Shown piece after piece: positions 13,201 to 26,528 of a stretch of 64,000 bases of DNA. Positions within the stretch are counted from its first letter, which is position 1, and the number at the start of each line of letters is the position of its first letter. The stretch spans positions 3,897,872 through 3,961,871 of the forward strand of contig JAKJHU010000056.1 of assembly GCA_022316685.1 (NCBI GenBank), given 5' to 3'. Origin of the DNA: Progne subis subis (lineage: Eukaryota > Chordata > Aves > Passeriformes > Hirundinidae). Position numbers and translations under genes: made by a program. The notes below the pieces were generated by a model. That model was given only the letters and a program-made list of their open reading frames with translations, ran no database searches and was not told the DNA's origin.

Positions 13201-15927
13201 TTGCAACACCAGGAGGATATGTGAGGGAGGATCTGAGACAAGCTTGAATATCTTTTAATGCTCATTTCCAAGTGCCTTTTTGGCTCCTCATTCCTCTAGG
13301 CTTCTAATTTGCCTGTTACTTTGACTCAGCCTGAGGGCTAATTATGTGCTTGAGGAATCCATTGGAAAATAAACGGCATAGAAAGGCAAGCCCAGCAAGA
13401 TGTGTTGAACGAATGCTGAAGGCAGAAGTAACAAGTGTTTTCACAAAATCTAAGGAGGAGAAGGAGAAAGCAAGTAGCCCTTGCAGCAACAGCCTGCTTC
13501 AGTCTGTGCCAGCTGATGCCCTTCCTCCTCCCACTTTTCACGGGAGCCTGAGCCCTAAAGGATTGATGCTGGTTTTTACTGCTGGAGGTTTCTGGAAGTT
13601 TTTTCAGTATAAACCGTTCCTCTCAGCTTTCCTAAGTCTCTAAAGGAGGTGTGATCAAGGACAGGTCAGGGTGTGTGATAGGATAATTCTGATCACATGC
13701 TGTAACAGGCCAGGGCACATAAACTGTGTGATCTGAGCTAGGTTTCCCTTTCCTTTAAAGCACATAGATAATATTAAAAGTGGAGCATATTTAACTGAAG
13801 TTAATAATTTTTGGCCAGATTCTGAGAGACCAACAGCTCTGACTTTCTGTGGAGATACTGAGCAGCCAGAGCTGACAGACACACTCAGAAGGAGCAGCAG
13901 TTTGTTTTGTGTACTATCTCACACTTCTGGTCCAGCTGAGATTATCATATCACCTAGGGGAATTAGGTAACTTTGTTAACTCCTTAATTTTTTGGTGTTT
14001 TGAAAATACTAGATGTAATTAATGTGTTTTCTCCTAATGTGGACTGCCTGCAGTTTTCTTTTCCCAAGCTGCCCAGGTGAATCTCCAGGGTGTGGGAATG
14101 CCACAGGATCATGGATCTGCTCCTGCCCCTACCACTTCCAAAACCTGTCACATCCATAGTGCTGTGCAAACAATGACTTTTTCTCTCTACAGCAGTTCCA
14201 AAGCAAAAATGAAAAATGATTCTTTCCCAAGGGCTGGGGAAAAGTTAATAGCTTTGAACCAGATGAAAAAGGTTGTTGTCTGTCTTGGTTTGTGCTGAGT
14301 ATACCTTTGAAAAGAGACAGGAGCAGACTCATTTTGAAAACATCACAAGTAAAAAAATCAACTTTCTATTAATCAAATGCTTTGGCAGAAACCTTTTGTC
14401 AGAATGCTTTTCGTTGTTGCTTCTATAAATGTAGTGTTTTGTCTCTGAAGCTTTGGCTGGCTCTAGCTCTGCTGTGCCTCTGCCCCTTGGGACTGGAGTT
14501 CTGGCCCACTTAAGGCAACGTCAAAGCTGCTTTGCAGTCTCAGTCCTTCCCTGAGAGCCCACAAGGGTTTGTCTGTGCCTTCACCACTGCAGGAGGCTAG
14601 GAAAAGCTGCCTTGTTTATTTTCCCACCACAGCCTGCAATTAAAAGATATTTAGGCTGTTTGTCCCTGGCAAAGGTGTCCTGTTGTCTTCCAGGTCGTTA
14701 TTCCAGCTGAAGCTTCATAAACCTGATGTTCTGGCTTAGAGAAAGAATTTCTTTGGAGATTAAAGCTAAAATGCTGTTTGACTGCTTTTGTGTGGTGTCA
14801 TGAATATAGATCAGCTGAAACCCTCCATGTATCTGTCTGTCTAATCATATACCTACTTCTTGAATCAATAAAGTTAAGCACAGGGAAATCTATTTGAAAT
14901 ACAAATCCAGACAAAAGGCACTTGCTTTCTTTTAATCTTGGACCAATACTTGGCTATTTCATTAATATATTATCTCTGAAAGGTAACTGGGTTTGTCAGA
15001 GTTGAAATAAGATTAAATGAATCAGCTATTGTAGTTCATCTGTTAAATCACAGCACTTTGCTCTCAGTTTGTAAAATACTCTCCAGACTAATGAAGTAGG
15101 GTCAATCACATGCATTTTCGCTGGAACCAAATTGCCATTAACTGTGTCATCAATTGTATGGATAGGTCAATAAATGTTGCCACTGCACACTGACTGCTGC
15201 AGTGCCAGAAGAGGAGCCATTTTCCCATCATGTGGTGCAGATTCAGGCTCTGCACAGATCAGTGTCTGATTTCTGCAGTGTAGGAGCTCCCGACATAGCT
15301 CTTGGTTTCCTGCAGGAACATCCCTGGTTATGTCACCTGCGAGTGCGCCATGGCTAGAATAGCTGGCTAAGCCATGGGCAGCTGGTATTTAGTGCTGTGG
15401 GAGGTGTGGGGATCACTCACCTCCCACAGATCCCTTTGTAACTTCAGTATATTGAGCAACTTCTGAAGAAACATCCATTATTCACAGTTGTGCTGTTTTA
15501 CTTTGCAGTGCCCTGGTGGGGGAGAATGGCAGGAGAAACATTTCTGATAAGTAGTGCAAGCAGTGATTGCATCGGGGCACACACTGGGTGTTTAATTTGC
15601 TAATAAAAATCACCCAGGAATGGGAGGGACTGTGCTGGCTGGTAGTGTCACACATCCTGGTTGAGGTGTCCAGGGATATCAGATGGTTCAGATCCATCTG
15701 CTCTGACACTCACCTGACACTGCAGAGGGCCTTCAACCAGGCTGGACAACACAAACAGGGACCTTGGGAGGGATTTCAAAAGGGCAGGGTGAGAGGAGGT
15801 TAAAAGGAGAGAAGGAAAGAGCTACTCCATCTCAGAGGAGGTGGGGTAGGAGTGACCTGCACAGGAAGTTTGGGTACACAAGATGTCACAGATTTTTATT
15901 TATTTTTTTTTATCTTTATAAAGCTCC

Positions 15928-15930
<3 letters not shown>

Positions 15931-15961
<31 letters not shown>
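15931..15961. repeat. Poly(T) run, 31 nt
   Basis: An uninterrupted run of 31 T on the + strand, directly after CCCCC. Its length may be affected by sequencing or assembly error. Confidence 0.95.
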
Positions 15962-15965
<4 letters not shown>

Positions 15966-16282
15966 CAGTTCTTTATATTCATTTCTTTTGTTAAGATTCA
16001 ATAATCTTTGACCAATCTGATCACTTCTACTAACCTTGGGTTTCAGTCTTCAGAGGGAAAAGTGTCACTGCCAAAACCAGCAGAGCTCTGGGTGTAAGTG
16101 CTACTGGTGCAGAGCCTGCTGTGAAATGTCTTCAGTAGAGGGGAATAAGTGGATCTGTTGCTGAAGAGCAGAAGTGAGGAGAGTCTCATCAACTCTGAGA
16201 GTCCATAGGGGACCAAAGTTACACGGCACTTTTGTGGATATCTGTGGAAGAAATATTTCTGTCTAGCAAAGAGACTCAAGTT

Positions 16283-16360
16283 TGTGATTTGTTTGGGTAT
16301 TTTTGTTTGTTTGCGTGGGGGTTATTGGATTTTTGTTTTATTTTGTTTTGGTTTTTTTCA
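16283..16360. repeat. G/T-rich low-complexity patch
   Basis: The patch is built from TTTG and TTTTG units with a few G runs and has few A or C bases. It lies about 600 bp before a second, similar block. Confidence 0.8.
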
Positions 16361-16934
16361 AATATGCTCTTTTTTCCTGTTTTGTGTGGCTGAAAACCCA
16401 AGAACCGAGCAAGTTCTTGGTAAAAAAATATAGAGCTTCTAAGCAAACTACAAATAGATGAGAGCATTTTCCATTCTCCCACTTCCCCAAGGAATGTGCT
16501 AACCGTGCGGCTGTTAGCTGCTCTGGGCTGGATTTCTCTCAGCCTTATTGTTGCAGCTGCATAAACAATTAAATATTAATTGGACTAGGAAAACAGATTG
16601 GCCATGTGCAGAATAAAGACATTCACCTGGGACATGAGTGGCCAAGTTCAGGTCTCAACTCTGAAACTGGTAAAGTAAATTTTTCTGATCTACTTCTGAG
16701 TTGCTGGTCTCAGTCACCTGAATATATTTTCCCCTCTTTGTTGCTCTTGCCCATGGTGTCCGTCATGCTCGGTCCATTCTAAGCACAAAACACCTTTTCA
16801 TCAAAATTAGCACATTCCTGGCAGAAGTGTTACTTTCTGGGACTAGATAGCAGCAGGTTCAACGCTTTTGTTTCAAAAAATTTGGCAAACTCCAAAGTAT
16901 TAGAAATATTTATTTAAACAGACCTTCTACCACA

Positions 16935-17056
16935 GTGTTGGTGGGTTTTTGGTTGGTTTGTTTTTGTTTGGTTGGTTTTTTTGGTTTTTTGGGGGCTTTT
17001 TTGTTGGTTTTTTTTATTTGGTTTTAGGGGTTTTTTTTGGTTGTTGCTTGTTTTTC
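16935..17056. repeat. G/T-rich low-complexity block
   Basis: About 120 bp are nearly free of A and C, with GGTTGGTTT-type words and T runs. It is of the same kind as the block at 36058-36303. Confidence 0.9.
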
Positions 17057-18908
17057 CCAGATGAACCTTGGAAGATGAAGGATGAAAAATATGTGCCTGT
17101 TAACTTATTCTGTCCCTTCTACTGGGAGGATAAATACTGTGTTACCTTTTGCAAGTTGTGAAATGTTTTCTTGGCACAACGCATAGCATGTGCTATTTCC
17201 CTGCCCACATACAGTAGTTTCTGGATATTCAAATACTGCATTTGTTGCCTCAAAAGTGCTCACAATCCCCTGTATTTTATCAGTACAAAAACAGGACAAA
17301 GTGAGGAAGTTTAGTGATGAAAACGTCATACTTGATTCAAAAATCAAGCAAAGACCAAGTGTCAAAACCCGACCCCAGAGATGGCTGTACATTAAGGATG
17401 CATACAGGATGGAACAAAGTTCTGGGTTTTGCCCTTTGAGTACTTTTCATGCACCAAAACATTATTGTGACATAACTTTTGGTGTATATTCAAGCTATCC
17501 TCTGTGCATTCCCAATGGAGTGGAAACTACATTAAAAATATTGCTCAAAGATGGCCCTTAGATAATAAAATTATTTTTAATATTTTTTTTTTCAGCTTTG
17601 ATTTTGATCTCTTTTGGTCTCAGAAAGGTTAATTATCAAATGTCCCCCATTTGCTTCTCATAAGCTCTCAAAATTTCTGTTACTGAGATTATACACTAGC
17701 TACTGGACAAAATTTAGCAATGATGCTCTGTATTGAATCAGAATGTTCTGAAAACCAATATTAATTGTTCTCTCTACCCCTGAATCTCCTTTGAAGTTAG
17801 CAGGGTTGGTGTGAGAAGAAGATCATTTGACTATTGCTTTTGCTGCCTGCTGCAGTTCATCTTAAAATTTTAAACTAAGTAAGGCACAAGGGGATTTCTC
17901 TGGAGATCTCAGTTGTCAAAAAGGCGTAAGTTTCCCAGTAATTCCCAGAGAAGAGCCTGAGTTCTTGTTGTCCTCATTTTTAACACCATTATAACAAGTG
18001 TGCTCTCTATTTTTCAGTAGTGCAACATCTTCGTGTGCTGTTAAATTCAGCTGGGTAACAACATTTGCCAAAAATTGCTGTCCAGTGAGGCAAATAGATA
18101 AAATATGTGGATTTTTTTGTTTTGTTTTGTTGGCTTTTTCTTTCTTATTATATGAAATTTTTAAAAGCCAAGTCATACAGACTTTCCTTTGAGTTGTTTT
18201 AATCAGTAAATCTGCAGTAGCATATGTGTTACAGGGGAATGTTATAGGAGGATGAAAATGATCATAAAAGGGCTTGAGACGTTCAAGTAGCAATTTCAGG
18301 GGAAGGGAAAATATATTTCTTATTGCAGTCTGGGTTCAATGTTTCTCCCCAAAGCCAGCCCCAACTTTTGTCACTGCAGATACGGTAAAGGGCAAGGAGG
18401 CAAACTATATTAATCAGGGGTCTGTTCTGATTTTGTCATTTCTCATGGTCTGCTTTAGACTTGTGACTTGGCCACCAGCACAACGTTAAGGACAAAGCCT
18501 CCAAGATCTCCAGATCACTCAACTGCACACTTGTTTTTCCCTTGTCCAGCTTGTGCTATGGGCAGTGCATTGCAATTCCTGGAGGGCTCCTGAGAAATCC
18601 ATCTGCTGGGGCAGTGACCAGAGCAGGGATCAGGGGAATATCTCCTGCTGAGAGCTGAGTGGAACAATGACCACGCTCAGCACGCTGGTAGAGTGCAGCA
18701 ACACTGCAGGGAACTGATACCCTTGCAAGCAGTGTTTCTTTTTTACACATTTTTGCCCCTCCAAGAAAGCCCAGCTGCCAGGACAGTGTTCACTGGTATT
18801 TACCTTGAGATACCAACACGTGTTTACTGTGCTGGTCAGGGGAAGCATCAGAGAGGGTTTAATCGCTGCAGAGATGTTCTGTATAAATCTGGCATTTATA
18901 AATCACAG

Positions 18909-19050
18909 GCAGGGACACCTTCCAATAAACCAGGTTGTTCAGAGCTCCATCCAACCTGGCCTTGAGCACTTGCAGGGGTTGGACATCCGCAGCTTCTCTG
19001 GGCAACCTGTGCCAGTGCCTCATGATTTGAGTTCTCAAGAAATTACTGTT
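18909..19050 (-). mobile_element. CR1 LINE fragment (partial 3' region)
   Basis: The + strand carries reverse-complement CR1 words in order: GGCAGGGACACCTTCCA, CCATCCAACCTGGCCTTGAG, GCAGCTTCTCTGGGCAACCT and GTGCCAGTGCCTCA. The expected terminal segment (the part with the octamer tail) is missing on the left, so this is an internal piece truncated at both ends. Borders are approximate. Confidence 0.88.
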
Positions 19051-22000
19051 TGCCCTAGAAATCTGGAAATTTAAACAGTTTTGCTGTCTTGAATTACTGC
19101 TTGGCTTTGTGAATCTCTAAGGGATTGCTCAAATCATGTTAATAAACTCCCTGGACCATAAAAGCCTTTTTTTTTTCCCCCCTAAAAAGAAGCATTTTTT
19201 ATTCATCACAAGGCTAAAGGAAGCAGAGTTTCCCAATACTGGTGAGTAAATCTGCATGCTCACGGCTCTTATTAAGCAAAATAAGAGCTGTGGGAATTGG
19301 AAGACTCTGTAAAGGAAGTTTTAAGTCATTAAATCGTTCTGATATCTCTATGAGGGCCTGCATTTTCTATTTTATTTACAGCTCTCTGGCCCCTTTACGT
19401 TTCACAGGTTTTCACATGTGGCTTGATGTCACACCAAACCAAGAGACCTGTGCCCCTGGCTGGGCACTGGATCCCTAAAACTGCTGTTAGGGTAGAAGTG
19501 AAAAGCAGAATTTTCCAGCATGTCCCAATTCCCATTTCACTGCACACCTCCCTTGGAAGGGGAAAGTCATTCTGCTAAGGGAGAGACAGATAAAATAAAC
19601 ACATTTTTGGAAAGTGATTTAAAAAATACACCTTTAGCGTGTTTGGATTGAACATCACAGGGAATTGAAGGTCTGCAGAGCAGCTCTTCACTGCTGGAGA
19701 AAGATCTAACCTCCATAGCAGCTGGTCTTTTTGCAGTGTGGGCTGTGTTTGTGAGCTCCCAGCCAAGGATATTCCCTCTGGTCCTGTGTCTGGCTGATTG
19801 GTAATTGGGAAAACCTTTGAAGTGTGAGCAGGATTTCTGATGATCCTTCAGCTTTGGGGTCATTAACAGATGAGAGGGTGGCAGGATTGGTGGCAGTCTG
19901 CTTTTCTAGGAGACTTGCTGCCCTAGCTGGCACGTAAAATGTGCACTGTATGGTAAATCCAGGAGGTTTTCTGTCTCCACAGAGGTGAAGGAGGCTGTAT
20001 CTGGTGTCACTGACTGGGGACCTGGGTGCTGTGCCAGGGGGCACCTGAGGAGTTTGACAGCTTTCACTGGACACAGTGGGACTATGATTTTTTTCCTTTA
20101 ATCTCTGTACCTTGAGCCTCCTTCAAGCAAAGTAAGCCCAGGAGTACCTCAGCATTCCACAGGAACAAAGGGCAGGCAATTGCTTGTGATTTGCCTAAAG
20201 TGAAGCTGGTACAGTTCAGCCTGACCCATGATTTAAAAATCAAATCAGACACTAAATCAAATAAATGAAGCTGTGAAACTTTGTTTTCCTTTGTCATGAA
20301 TTGCTGCTGTAAAGCATTCCTAGGAGCAAGGAACCCTCCCACGGATCAGTGTTAGCTAGCAGGAGTAAACAAGGATACAGCCCCAGCATTTCACACAGTC
20401 CTACGGGGCTGAACTGACACAAACTGGTTTGTTCCACCACTTCAAAAGACAGATGAAGTAGAAAATTAATTATAATATTGACTCCAGATTAGCCAAGTTA
20501 AATTAAATTATTTGTTCAATACCAGGTTATTTTTAAAATATACAGTGCATTATTTATGATCTCCACCTGAGCAAAAAGACCTAAATATTTTATGCCATTA
20601 AAGAAATGGTTTCTGAGGTACAGCTCTACAGGCTAAATGAGTAGGCTAGGTGCACTCCTGGAGATATTTGCTCTACAAAGAACATAGGAATGACCTTAGG
20701 AGAGCAGACAGAGGAGCCATCTAGTCTAGTGCCTTGTCTCAGGCAGTGGTCACTCACAGATAGTTGGAGAAGAGTATAAAAAATGGAAAATGCACAACTG
20801 TATTTTCTCAGAACAAATGTTCCTGGTTTCCAGCTATTGATGGAGAAGAGCTTGCACCATCAAATGTAACTTTCTCTAGATGTAATCACATGTCTTGTTC
20901 ATGTCACTGAAATTAGTGTTATTGCAATAGATTTACACTGCTGAAACAAATATAAGATATAGCTTCTGGCTTCCCACCTGGAGAATGTCATTGAGTCCCT
21001 CACTGACTCCAAAAGAAAGGAACAGGAAAAGATGATTTTATTGCATTATCCTTCAATAAAGCCAAATGGACACCTTTAAGAGGAGTCAGACTACAGTAAA
21101 AGCCAGGAGTGTAGTAGCATGTCAGTGATAAGAATCACACACCAAGATTATGAAGATGAATTACACAGTGCTTTGCTGTTTCTTTGGCTCTGAAGATTTC
21201 TCTAGAGAATTTGAAGTTTAGATATAAAATGTTTCTGGCTGATAGAGCTGCTCATTTGGTTGCTATATCTTGGTGATATTTTTCCCTAAACTGATATTTA
21301 AATGACAGTCTAAGGTTTGTGTCCCACAGTCTTATCATCTCTGACACTCCTTAAGCAGCAGAAAATGTAAGGAGATTACTATCCCTGAGCTGAAGAGACT
21401 TGGCTTGACATTACAATTTCCAGGGGTAGCCAGCATCTCACGATTGTCACCAAACCATGGGGATCTCATGATCCAAAACTTTGTCTTTGGCACTGATGAG
21501 TCAATAGCCCGGTGCTGAGATGTGTCCACGAGGATGGAATAAAAAATTTGTGTTCTCAGCAGTCCCTGTGTGGCCTTCTTCTCAATTCCCCAGTGTTTGT
21601 GTTCCTGACCCATGTCACTAAAATCCTGACCACACACTGTAAAGGCTGCAGCCTTCCCTCCCACTTTCAAGGATGCTCTGTAGCCACCAAAACAGCCACA
21701 AGTTTCCTGTGAGAATTCCGAGTGTGGCAGACCTGGGGCTCATCTGTCTCCCTTTGGCAAAACATGAGTGGAGGAGGAGGCTTAGCTGGATTGTGAGCCA
21801 CAGTTTTTATCACAGTTCTTTACAATATTTGGCATTTGTCCTCATGTCTCCACTCCAGGAGGCAAGTGGCTACATGCAGACCTCAACTTAGAGCAATCAA
21901 GCAGGTGAACAAAAAATCCCTTGAAATGAATGCGTTGGAAATATCAAGTCCAGAAAGCTAATGATAAATTTTAAATTTCCTGTTTGAAAATATACGTGGC

Positions 22001-25000
22001 TTTGCAAGTAATATCATAATTTGGTTTGTGTTTGAGTCTGATTGATGATCTTTAATTATGGAAATTTGGCAGAGCTCAGTTAGCAAAAAAAGTTGAGGAT
22101 GGTTCTTGTCTATCTGTATTTTTGACATGGTATTGACATTTGAGTTTCCTGTTCAGAGCAGAGTTCAATGTATGAGATGTGCAAGTTGGAGCCCTGGTTT
22201 GCAGCATATTTTCCTTTGATATGGGAGAACTTCTAAGAGAAAAGTGTCAGAAGTGGGCTTACAGAGGGTTTATGTGCAGCAAGGCAGGGAAAACATCTGC
22301 AGTCATACAAGGTAGCTGTGTCATGGAAAGAAGGCAGAATCCTTGAGCATAGCAGAGCTTTACCCCTACCTGTATTTTTCTATTTTCTTAGCTGTTTTCT
22401 GGATGAAATCCCAGCCAGATCTCTTCTCTGTGGTGGTGAATCAGTGGGAATGCTCTGTGCATACTCATTAGACTTCAAAATCCTCGTGCATAAAGAAGGG
22501 CTCACAGTCAGGGCAAGTGACAGTGTTCAACCCTCTGCATTCCTATTGAATCTCTTTTACGTCCAGTGCTAAGAATTGCTACACTTTAAGTTGTAGTTTA
22601 GTTGTGGGGTTTGGATTTTTTTTTTTTTTTTTTTCCTTCTCTTAGCATGTGTTCTCCCACTTGGGAAAACTGTGCTGTTTGGTAGATGTTAAGCAATTAA
22701 TAAACTGGCATATTTTGCATCCCATTATGTGGAAAGAATGACAGAGCTCTTCTTGTGTGTGCAGATAAAGGCAGCAACATTTAATTCCCTCTGCACTGCT
22801 GAGACATGTCTGGTCCGTGCTAGATTTGCACCGCAGTGCTGCTGCAGGATTGGGGTTTTTTAATGCCACATATATTGGAGTATCTTACTGTGTGCTATTT
22901 TAAAGGACTTTTTGTTTCATTATTCAAAGCTGTCAGGAAATGATTTTTACATAATTTATCTTACCCTTTTTTGTTGTATTAGTATTCCTATATGGCAAGT
23001 CAGTTTTGTCATTGGCTTGGGACACAAAAGATTTGATTTCATCCTCTGCTGCCAAATATGTCCTATGACTTTGGGTGCTGAGTGTTTGTAAGAGCCTTTT
23101 GCTGTAAACAGGTCACAGGCAGTGTGGATTGCTCTAGAACCTTGATTACTGTGCAAAATTTGTGTTTGAAATTTATGTGACATTTATTTAGAGAATTTTG
23201 CGTGAAAAAAACCCACAACCAAATAACCCTAATCCTGTAGCCATTCATTTAGGGCCACATATCCTTCGCAGAACTCTTTACTAGAAGAATTTTCAAGTCT
23301 GGACTGAGAGCTCTTACATGGGTCTCAGTGCAGGCATGGCCAGATCCTCCTCTGGAATCATCTGCCCAGGATCTCTGCTGCACAGTTTACCAATAATCAG
23401 GGAACCATATGCTGTATTTCATAGTGAAATTGAAACAGCCTTCGTTCCCACCAATAAGAGTAGTAGGAATAATTTTGTATTTTGCATTTAATTAGGAAAA
23501 ATGAGTAGAGAGTATGTCATTTTCTTTTGTATGACAATTATAAGTGTGCCAAAAAATTCAGTCTGGAATTTATGTGCAGCTATCTTTTGCAATTAGTCAT
23601 CGTATTTACTGCCAAATAAATGTGGTTTTTAGCAGAATTTCTGTGAAACTGCAATTACAACTAGGGACTGAGTAGATTAATCCCATCTGGATGTTTCATA
23701 TGGATCTTCTCACAGACACTCTGCGTCCCCTCCACATGCTCTATTCATGGCTGACTTACTGAATCCAGTAAAATTGGGAGAAGGAAATTTTCTACTCTCT
23801 TCAAATAAAAAAATGAATTAATATAACTTAACCTTATTAAAAAAAAAATTCATTTTCCTATGCCACGGCAAGGAAATGGCAAGTTGAGCAGGCAGAATGG
23901 ATCATTTTCCTTTGAGAAGGATATTGGTTGGAGTTCAGGTTCTAATCCTTCAGACCTTTCACCTTTTGCTGAAAACAGGGTGATTTAGAAGAGAAAGGAA
24001 TAAAGGATCAGACCAGTATGGTCCAGAGGTTTCTTTCTTGAGAACTATTTGGGATTATTTGTTGTGGGAGTTGTTGGGTGATAAATTCAGATGATGCTTT
24101 GCGAATGCCAAGGATCGTGTTTTGCACTTGTATACAATGCACAAAACCTTGCCAGATATAAATAACACTGTGCACTGGCGAGGTCTTTGTGCAGCAGGAA
24201 AAATGTGTCCCAGGCATATTCATAAACCCCCACGCTGCAGCACATACATGAATAAAGGAGCTGATAGCAGGGCTGGACAGAGAACTGAGCACTGCCCCTA
24301 CTGCTCCTCTGGGCTGCCCCTTGGCACGTTTTTGGTTCATGGTGGTCAGTGCTCTCCCGGGAACAGTTTGGGGCACACAGGGTCTATGACCCTTCCAAAA
24401 ATGACCATCATGCTTTGGCCTCTGAAACAGAGAATAAGTTCTGGCCTCGTTTACTGAACCAAATGTAGGTTTTCAGCATTGTTTACTGAGGCACGTGTTG
24501 GTCCTGTATTTTTATAAGAAAAGTTCTCAACTGACTCAGAGAAGAGTTGTTTCAAACTATGGATCATGAAGTCAGCTTGACATACTCTTTATTGCTAATA
24601 GCAAATCTGTTGATTGAGGTAATCTTTAAGTTCTTTGATAAGTTACTTTTTAAAAGCAAAAAATATCCGAAAGAAATATCTTCTGAAATGCTACTGAAAT
24701 GTTTCACTGATCCTACCCAGTCAGAAGGCCCTGTTCACATCTGCAGGTTGATATTTCTGCAAATATTGCTCTTTTAACATGTCTTAGGGAGTTAAACTGT
24801 GCCCATATGATGATTACAGCCATTTGCTGGACTGTCTGTCTTTCAGGACTATCAGAAAGTCTAGATGGATGATACTGTAATTTGGAGCAAGGTATTTCAT
24901 TCCCTTGAATTTACTAATGTCAGACAATATATAGCTCAGTTCTATTTCTGGTGATGATGATCTAATTGCTTCAGCCAGACTGTCACCTCTTTGGAAGTAC

Positions 25001-25843
25001 AGATTTGTGTGACGGCTGCTCAGTCCTGGGGAGACCTAGAAGGGGTCATGCCTTAATAACCAATCATATGATTGTACAAATGGTATCCTCAAAATGAAGT
25101 GGGATCACGAGTGGGCTCCATTTATTTCCTTCTCATTTGAGCAGTGAGCAGGTCCGTAGTGCAGAGGGGGCAGTGCCACCCACTATGCAGCAGAAACTGT
25201 GTGGAGACACCACAGGACAGTCACAGAAAACCTGAGGCTGGAGGTTCTTCTGCAGAAAGGTGGCCCAAACCCACTCCAAGCTGGGCTGAATTGCAGTTTT
25301 CGTCACGTTACTCAGGGCCTCAGTGCAGTCCAGCTGTGAAACTCTTCAAGGGTGGGGATGACAGCTTCTCTAGCCCTTGTTAAAAAGATTTTCCACTCCT
25401 ATTATGATGATTTTTTCATGTCTTATCGGAATTTCTCATGTTACAGCTCATGGCCTTTGCTCTTGGATTTTGTCGTCCATAAGAGAACTACCAAGAAATC
25501 TTTCTCTCATTCAAGAAAGGTCCAAAAGCAAAGAAGACTCAGGAGCATGAGAGACACTCCCATTCATTAGCAGCGTTCATTTAAAAGTTGCCTGTGCCTT
25601 GATCAGAAGAACCAGACAGCATGCAAGGATAAAGTGTCCCTTACATACACACAGGTATCCTTGCAGTCTTTAATGACCAGATTGTTTATTCACTGGATCC
25701 TCTATCCTATTCATTCTCCAAGCTTGATAACTTCAGAAGTTAAGGAGAGCTTGCCTAGTGAAGTTTTCTTTGAGATTGGTTGCAGGAGGTGAGACTGACA
25801 CAGTGAATTTGGGATCAGTCATCTCAGATTAGAGGTAAATTTG
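19051..25843. other. Intronic stretch with no gene recognised
   Basis: It contains a probable ancient interspersed repeat remnant near 20.7 kb, a 19-nt T run at 22616-22634, and a conserved-looking AT-rich segment at about 23455-23680. Otherwise I see no structure. It ends at the target-site duplication of the solo LTR. Confidence 0.65.
20682..20845. mobile_element. Probable ancient interspersed repeat remnant (CR1-like)
   Basis: The stretch from GAACATAGGAATGACC through GAGCCATCTAGTCTAGTGCC and TGTCTCAGGCAGTGG resembles an old amniote repeat whose consensus, as I recall it, reads like CATAAGAA...CCATCTAGCCCAGTATCCTGTCTC. Family name and orientation are uncertain and the match is by memory only. 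Confidence 0.45.
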
Positions 25844-25848
25844 GACAT

Positions 25849-26528
25849 TGTCTCGGTTTGAAAAAGACAGGTGTCTGCTAAGGAGAGGCAGGCCTCTCTA
25901 GGAAATGAGGAATTCAAATCCTTCCCTCCGTGTTATTATAATTTGGAAGATTAAAAAAAAAAAAAAACCTTTTCGGTCAGAGCTATGGGGAAAAGGAATA
26001 ACAGTCCTTTAGTAGTAAATATAACAGGACAGACAAACAACAACAGCAATTATAATAACAGTAAAACAGAACCAAGAACCCCGAGGGCAAACGGTGGAAA
26101 GCTCCGGCGCTGGTGGCTGGAAGCTGGAAGCAGTGGATTGTCCTCGGCAGGCAGGGGGGTGCCCCGGCAGGCAAGGTGGGCAATGCCGGAGAACCCGCAG
26201 CGGCTGGATCCGGGCTGACCCAAGATCCAGCAGGACAGTGAAGAAACTCCGAATTCCTGGGCGCTCCAACAGATGGTAGAATTCCCAGGACCAAACTCCT
26301 CCGTTAACTGTGGACTCCAGGCAGCCAGGAGTTGCCTGATCCGTGCTCCCCGCAAGACTGAGAGCAGTGAGCCCACACCTCAGCTCTCCCGGGAGCCTCC
26401 TCCCTCCCCCAAAACCAAGTGATCAACTTTTTTTGTCAGGTTAAGCACCCCTTAACTATCAGTACTTAAAAGTCTCCTAGCAACTCATGGGGGGGGGGAA
26501 ATTCTACAGGAGAACTTAACCCTCAACA
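25849..26528. mobile_element. Solo LTR of an endogenous retrovirus, 680 bp, with 5-bp target duplication GACAT
   Basis: The element starts TGTCTCGGTTTG and ends CCTCAACA, giving the canonical TG...CA ends. It is flanked on both sides by the identical pentamer GACAT (25844-25848 and 26529-26533). The outer end starting TGTCTCGGTTTGAAAAAGACAGGTGTC resembles, from memory, one terminus of LTRs common in passerine genomes. A 5-bp duplication is usual for ERVL-type (class III) elements, though some other classes also give 5 bp. No gag, pol or env sequence lies next to it, so it is a recombined solo LTR. The interior is GC-richer than its surroundings (about 26090-26410), with a 10-nt G run at 26489-26498 and an internal A run near 25953. 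Transcriptional orientation could not be fixed. Confidence 0.88.

Larger units (their letters stand above)
10251..18908. other. Intronic stretch with no gene recognised
   Basis: This stretch contains poly(T) at about 12293-12309, an A-rich purine tract ending in a 20-nt A run at 13017-13036, the 31-nt T run at 15931-15961, and two G/T-rich low-complexity blocks (16283-16360 and 16935-17056). The rest shows no recognisable repeat, RNA gene or exon. Confidence 0.7.

Noticed and set aside
26050..26376. GC-rich interval considered as a CpG-island promoter for an alternative DPP6 first exon
   Set aside because: The interval lies wholly within the solo LTR bounded by GACAT duplications, so its composition belongs to the element.
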